DNA of 35,247 nt from an uncultured Tessaracoccus sp. (lineage in GTDB: Bacteria; Actinomycetota; Actinomycetes; Propionibacteriales; Propionibacteriaceae), in NCBI RefSeq assembly GCF_947255005.1, contig NZ_CAMYFI010000023.1, positions 1-35,247 of the forward strand. The letters run 5' to 3'. This document shows, in pieces, positions 32,161 through 35,247 of this stretch. Every line of letters starts with the position of its first letter. Positions within the stretch are counted from its first letter, which is position 1. The translations under genes were made by a program, and so were the position numbers. The notes below the pieces were generated by a model. It ran no database searches. It worked only from the letters and a program-made list of their open reading frames with translations, and was not told the DNA's origin.

Positions 32161-33591
32161 TCATCGTAAAGCCTGCACTACCGAACGGAAGATTGGCGCC
32201 GCCAGTCGTCCACCAGAGATGTCGTCGCGGGCGACCCCTGCATCTTCGATGAACACCGCTACCGCTACCTTCGGGTCTTCTGCATACCCGACGAACCACG
32301 CGTACGGAGCGCGTTCTTTCGACGTTTGCGCCGTGCCTGTCTTACCCCCCAGCGTGACCCCGTCGATGCGCGCCGAGCGTCCCGTGCCTTCCCGGACGAC
32401 GCTTTGCATCATCTGCTGGAGCTGCTTCGCAGTCGCCTCCGAGATGGGCCGAGACTGCTCCGTCGGTTTCCTGCTGGAAAGCACTTGCAGGTCGCGCGTG
32501 ACGACGTCCTTCACCAGGTACGGCTTCATCATCTTGCCGTTATTGGCGATCGCACCCACCACTTGCGCCATCTGTAGCGGGGAGCTGGCGACGTCGAACT
32601 GGCCGATGGCGCTGAGCGCGGTTTGTGCCTGGTCGGCGTCGGTGGGGTACTTCGAACGCGCGGCCTGTATGTCGATTTGGGCGTCTTGATTGAACCCGAA
32701 GCGCTCCGCCATGTCCTTCATCGTCTCGGCACCCAGGTCGAGCCCGAGCTGCCCAAACGCGGTGTTGCACGACGTGGCCAGCGCGTTCTCGAGCGTGGTG
32801 GTTTCGCCGCCGCAGTTCGTGGAGTTACCGAGCGAATGGTTGGTGCCCGGCAAACGCAGCGACGACGGCGACGGGATCTTGGTATCGGGGCTGATGCCGT
32901 TCTCGAGCGCGGCAGCGGCGGTCACCAACTTGAACGTCGACCCCGGAGGATAGATCTCGCGAACGGCGCGGTTTTTCAGCGGTTCGTCCTTGGCGTTCAG
33001 CAGCTGCTGCCAGCGCTCGTTCACCTCGCCGGTATTCAGCCCGCTCAGCTCGTTGGGGTCGTAGCTCGGCGTGGAGGCCAGCGCGAGAATCTCGCCCGTC
33101 TCGTAGTTGAGCGCGACGACGGCTCCCCGCGAGTCGCCAAGCCCCCTCATCGCCGCGCGTTGCGCGTCGGGGTTGAGCGTCGTGGAAATATTCGCACCGG
33201 TGGGGGCCTTGCCGGTGAGCATGTCGGTAAGACGATTGAACGTCTGCTCCGACGCGGTGCCCGCCAGGTCGCGGGCATACGAGCGTTCCAGGCCGGAGGC
33301 GCCATGAATCCGCGTGAACCATCCCGTCACGGGCGCCCACAGCGGCCCGTCGGTGAAGCTCCGACGATAGGGCACGATGGCATTGCCCGTCGGTTCGCTT
33401 TGGGCGATGGGGTCGTTTCCGACGAGGATGGCGCCGCGGTCACGCGCGAACTCGGCGTCACGGACCCGGCGGTTGAGGGGATGATCGAGCAGCCCCGGTT
33501 GGCGGAGCGTGGCGAGCACGGTGAGGTTGATGAGCAGCGCCGCCATCATGCACGCGACGAAGATGCTGACGTTCCGCAGTGGCCCATTCAT
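32161..33591 (-). CDS. pbpA: Penicillin-binding protein PbpA (class B transpeptidase)
   Basis: 476 residues from ATG 33591. One N-terminal membrane helix (~8-28) is followed by a non-catalytic domain and a transpeptidase domain with the active-site S218 in PPGSTFK, the SCN triad (S274-N276) and KTG in GGKTGTAQ. It cross-links peptidoglycan at the division site together with the RodA/FtsW protein, whose stop overlaps its start (ATGA). It is regulated in relatives by PknB phosphorylation. Confidence 0.96.
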   Translation of the reverse strand: MNGPLRNVSIFVACMMAALLINLTVLATLRQPGLLDHPLNRRVRDAEFARDRGAILVGNDPIAQSEPTGNAIVPYRRSFTDGPLWAPVTGWFTRIHGASGLERSYARDLAGTASEQTFNRLTDMLTGKAPTGANISTTLNPDAQRAAMRGLGDSRGAVVALNYETGEILALASTPSYDPNELSGLNTGEVNERWQQLLNAKDEPLKNRAVREIYPPGSTFKLVTAAAALENGISPDTKIPSPSSLRLPGTNHSLGNSTNCGGETTTLENALATSCNTAFGQLGLDLGAETMKDMAERFGFNQDAQIDIQAARSKYPTDADQAQTALSAIGQFDVASSPLQMAQVVGAIANNGKMMKPYLVKDVVTRDLQVLSSRKPTEQSRPISEATAKQLQQMMQSVVREGTGRSARIDGVTLGGKTGTAQTSKERAPYAWFVGYAEDPKVAVAVFIEDAGVARDDISGGRLAAPIFRSVVQALR

Positions 33592-34982
33592 GAGGCGATC
33601 AACTCCGTCGATTCTCCCTCGCTTGCCTCCATCATCTGCGGAGTGGCGGTGGCGGCCTGCGGCATCCGTGCCCGGTGGGAAATCACCATGAGCAAGCCGA
33701 CGAGCAGCCAGTTCGCGAGCAGCGACGACCCACCCTGACTCATGAATGGTGTGGTGAGGCCGGTGAGGGGCAGCAGCAGCGTGACGCCGCCGATGATCGA
33801 GAACACCTGCAACGCGAGGATGAAGCTGAGCCCGCTCGCGAGCAGTTTGCCGAACCCGTCGGGGCAGATCAGCGCCGTTTTCAGCCCGCGCATGATAATG
33901 AACGTGTACACGAGGATGATGCCCATCAACCCGACGATGCCGACCTCCTCGCCCAGCGCGGTGGCGATGAAGTCGCTCTTCGCCAGTGGTGTGAGCCCCG
34001 GACGGCCTTCACCCCAGCCCTGGCCGAACAACCCGCCCCAGGCCATGCCGAACAGGCCATTGATGATCTGCCCGTTCGCGTCGGTGTCCGCGAATGGGTC
34101 CAACCAGTTGTGCACGCGCTTCGGCACATGCGAGGTGAACAGGTAGGCGGCCGCTGCTGCGGCGATGAACATGAGGAACGCCAGGATGGGCCAAAACGCG
34201 CGCTGCGTAGCGACGTAGAGCATCACGGTGAACAGGCCGAAGATCAGCAGCGCCATGCCCAGGTCACGCTGGAACACCATCACCATGAGCGCCATCGTCC
34301 ACATGATCGCGATGGGGATGAAATCTCGCGCCCTAGGGATGGTGATGCCTAGCACCTTCTTACCCGCGAGGGCGAGCACGTCGCGCTTCTCGTAGAAGTA
34401 GGCGGCGAACGCGATGGCGAGCGCGATCTTCGCGATCTCGGCTGGCTGGAAGCTGAACTGTTTCACACGAATCCAGATGCGGGCGCCGTTCAGCTCAACA
34501 CCGAGCGGGGTGAGCGGCAGCAACAGTAGAAACAGCGAGAACAGAAACAGCAGATACGGGTAGCGCTGCAAGCGACGGTGGTCGGGCATCCACCAGGAGA
34601 CGGTGATGAACACGCCCACACTGAGCAGCGTCCACAGCAGCTGCATCTCGGCATCGTGCTTCGGCACATCGGGGATGAGGTCGATGCGGGCGATCATGGC
34701 CAGACCAATGCCGTTCAACAGGAACACCGACGGCAGTAGCACAGGGTCGGCGTACGGCAACTTCCAACGCACCGCGATATGCGCGGCGATGCCCATACCG
34801 AACCAGATGATGCCTGCGCGCACCCAATCGAGCGGCAGTGCGCCAGTCACGTTGAGATGCACGGTAACCCAGCTGCCGTACCCGATGGCGAGCGCCATGA
34901 GCAGCAACCCGAGCTCAACCCCGCGCCGCTTTCGGTAGACGATCACCTCGCCTGATAACTCAGGCTGGACAGCAACACTCAT
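33588..34982 (-). CDS. rodA: SEDS glycosyltransferase RodA/FtsW
   Basis: 464 residues from ATG 34982 with about ten to twelve membrane helices. SEDS signatures are present: FSFQPAEIAKIALAI, QRDLGMALLIFGLF, WGEGRPGLTPLAKSDFIATALGEE in outline, and the late TPFMSQGGSSLLANWLLVGLL. It polymerises lipid II glycan strands at the membrane and pairs with PbpA. It overlaps pbpA by 4 bases, and the pstP stop lies one base upstream, so it belongs to one operon. Confidence 0.95.
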   Translation of the reverse strand: MSVAVQPELSGEVIVYRKRRGVELGLLLMALAIGYGSWVTVHLNVTGALPLDWVRAGIIWFGMGIAAHIAVRWKLPYADPVLLPSVFLLNGIGLAMIARIDLIPDVPKHDAEMQLLWTLLSVGVFITVSWWMPDHRRLQRYPYLLFLFSLFLLLLPLTPLGVELNGARIWIRVKQFSFQPAEIAKIALAIAFAAYFYEKRDVLALAGKKVLGITIPRARDFIPIAIMWTMALMVMVFQRDLGMALLIFGLFTVMLYVATQRAFWPILAFLMFIAAAAAAYLFTSHVPKRVHNWLDPFADTDANGQIINGLFGMAWGGLFGQGWGEGRPGLTPLAKSDFIATALGEEVGIVGLMGIILVYTFIIMRGLKTALICPDGFGKLLASGLSFILALQVFSIIGGVTLLLPLTGLTTPFMSQGGSSLLANWLLVGLLMVISHRARMPQAATATPQMMEASEGESTELIAS

Positions 34983-34983
34983 G

Positions 34984-35247
34984 TCAGCAGCTCTCGGGGT
35001 CTGCCTCCGCCGTGGCGGTAGGCGTCATGGGTGCGAGGTGCGTCGGGTAGCCCGCCTCGACGTCGGTCGCCTGCTCCTGGCCTTCTGGCACCGGCAGGCC
35101 CGGAATCGACGCGACTGCTGTCGGCGACGGACTGGGGGAGGGGGCAGTGTCGACGGGCTTGAGCCGCTGTTCCCGCACCACCCGGCAGCGCTCCGCGAGG
35201 CCGCGGAGCTGCTTGGCTGTGGCCCGGCCCGCCTCGAGGTCTTGCAC
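34984..35247 (-). CDS. pstP: C-terminal end of PP2C-type phosphatase PstP (5' part outside window)
   Basis: Only the last ~87 codons are inside the window. They form a helical, Arg-rich stretch (QLRGLAERCRVVREQRLKPV) followed by a Pro/Ser/Thr-rich tail, as in the extracytoplasmic C-terminus of membrane-bound PP2C phosphatases. The phosphatase domain and membrane helix are not seen, so the call rests mainly on the conserved gene order pstP-rodA-pbpA-pknB. It would reverse PknB phosphorylation. Confidence 0.65.
   Translation of the reverse strand: MQDLEAGRATAKQLRGLAERCRVVREQRLKPVDTAPSPSPSPTAVASIPGLPVPEGQEQATDVEAGYPTHLAPMTPTATAEADPESC

Noticed and set aside
1..35247. CRISPR array, tRNA, rRNA, integrase or transposase
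   Set aside because: No regularly spaced repeats, cloverleaf-like sequences or recombinase motifs were recognised by eye; a dedicated scan was not possible.

Overview
The window looks like a chromosomal segment of a high-GC actinobacterium, most likely a host-associated member of the Propionibacteriaceae. That assignment is an inference. It rests on the codon bias, the GTG starts, and the conserved actinobacterial cell-division block at the right end (pstP-rodA-pbpA-pknB / pabA / DUF881 / crgA). It was not checked against any database.

Layout. (1) 1-2046: a TetR repressor, translationally coupled to an ABC exporter half-subunit that runs off the left edge, with a palindromic operator upstream. 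(2) 2178-11091: an amino-sugar utilisation locus. It holds a cytoplasmic GH20 hexosaminidase divergent from a carbohydrate ABC importer (lipoprotein binding protein plus two permeases), a secreted alpha-barrel protein of unknown activity, a ROK repressor and a ROK sugar kinase. (3) 11092-16439: a decayed zone with a truncated IclR regulator, a fragment of unknown origin, the 3' remnant of a sulfatase and a 5'-truncated, nonsense-interrupted family-8 polysaccharide lyase. Lodged in it is an apparently intact pair, a membrane acyltransferase-like protein and a membrane-anchored trypsin-like protease. (4) 16662-23258: a ROK-like regulator that has lost its kinase and zinc signatures, a DUF1707 protein, and a 1518-residue secreted protein joining a DUF4185 propeller to a GH20 hexosaminidase and several binding modules. 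(5) 23344-26416: a roughly 3.1 kb inserted segment with a fur-katA pair and gene scraps, beginning with a 216-bp copy of the lysS 3' end. (6) 26410-35247: housekeeping genes lysS, a YbjQ-family gene, crgA, DUF881, pabA, pknB, pbpA, rodA and the tail of pstP.

How it fits together. Regions 2 to 4 read as a host-glycan scavenging locus. Secreted enzymes would release N-acetylhexosamine-containing oligosaccharides, the ABC importer would take them up, the cytoplasmic GH20 would trim them, and the ROK kinase would phosphorylate the sugar under control of ROK repressors. The sulfatase and lyase remnants suggest the ancestor also attacked sulfated or uronic-acid-containing glycosaminoglycans and that this capacity is being lost. 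Three secreted glycan-related products (one now a pseudogene) end in the same motif, P-G-[L/M]-P-x-[S/T]-G-[L/V] directly followed by stop. This is a sortase-type motif without the membrane segment and basic tail that normally follow it, and it is the most unusual signal in the window. No tRNA, rRNA, CRISPR array, transposase or integrase was recognised.
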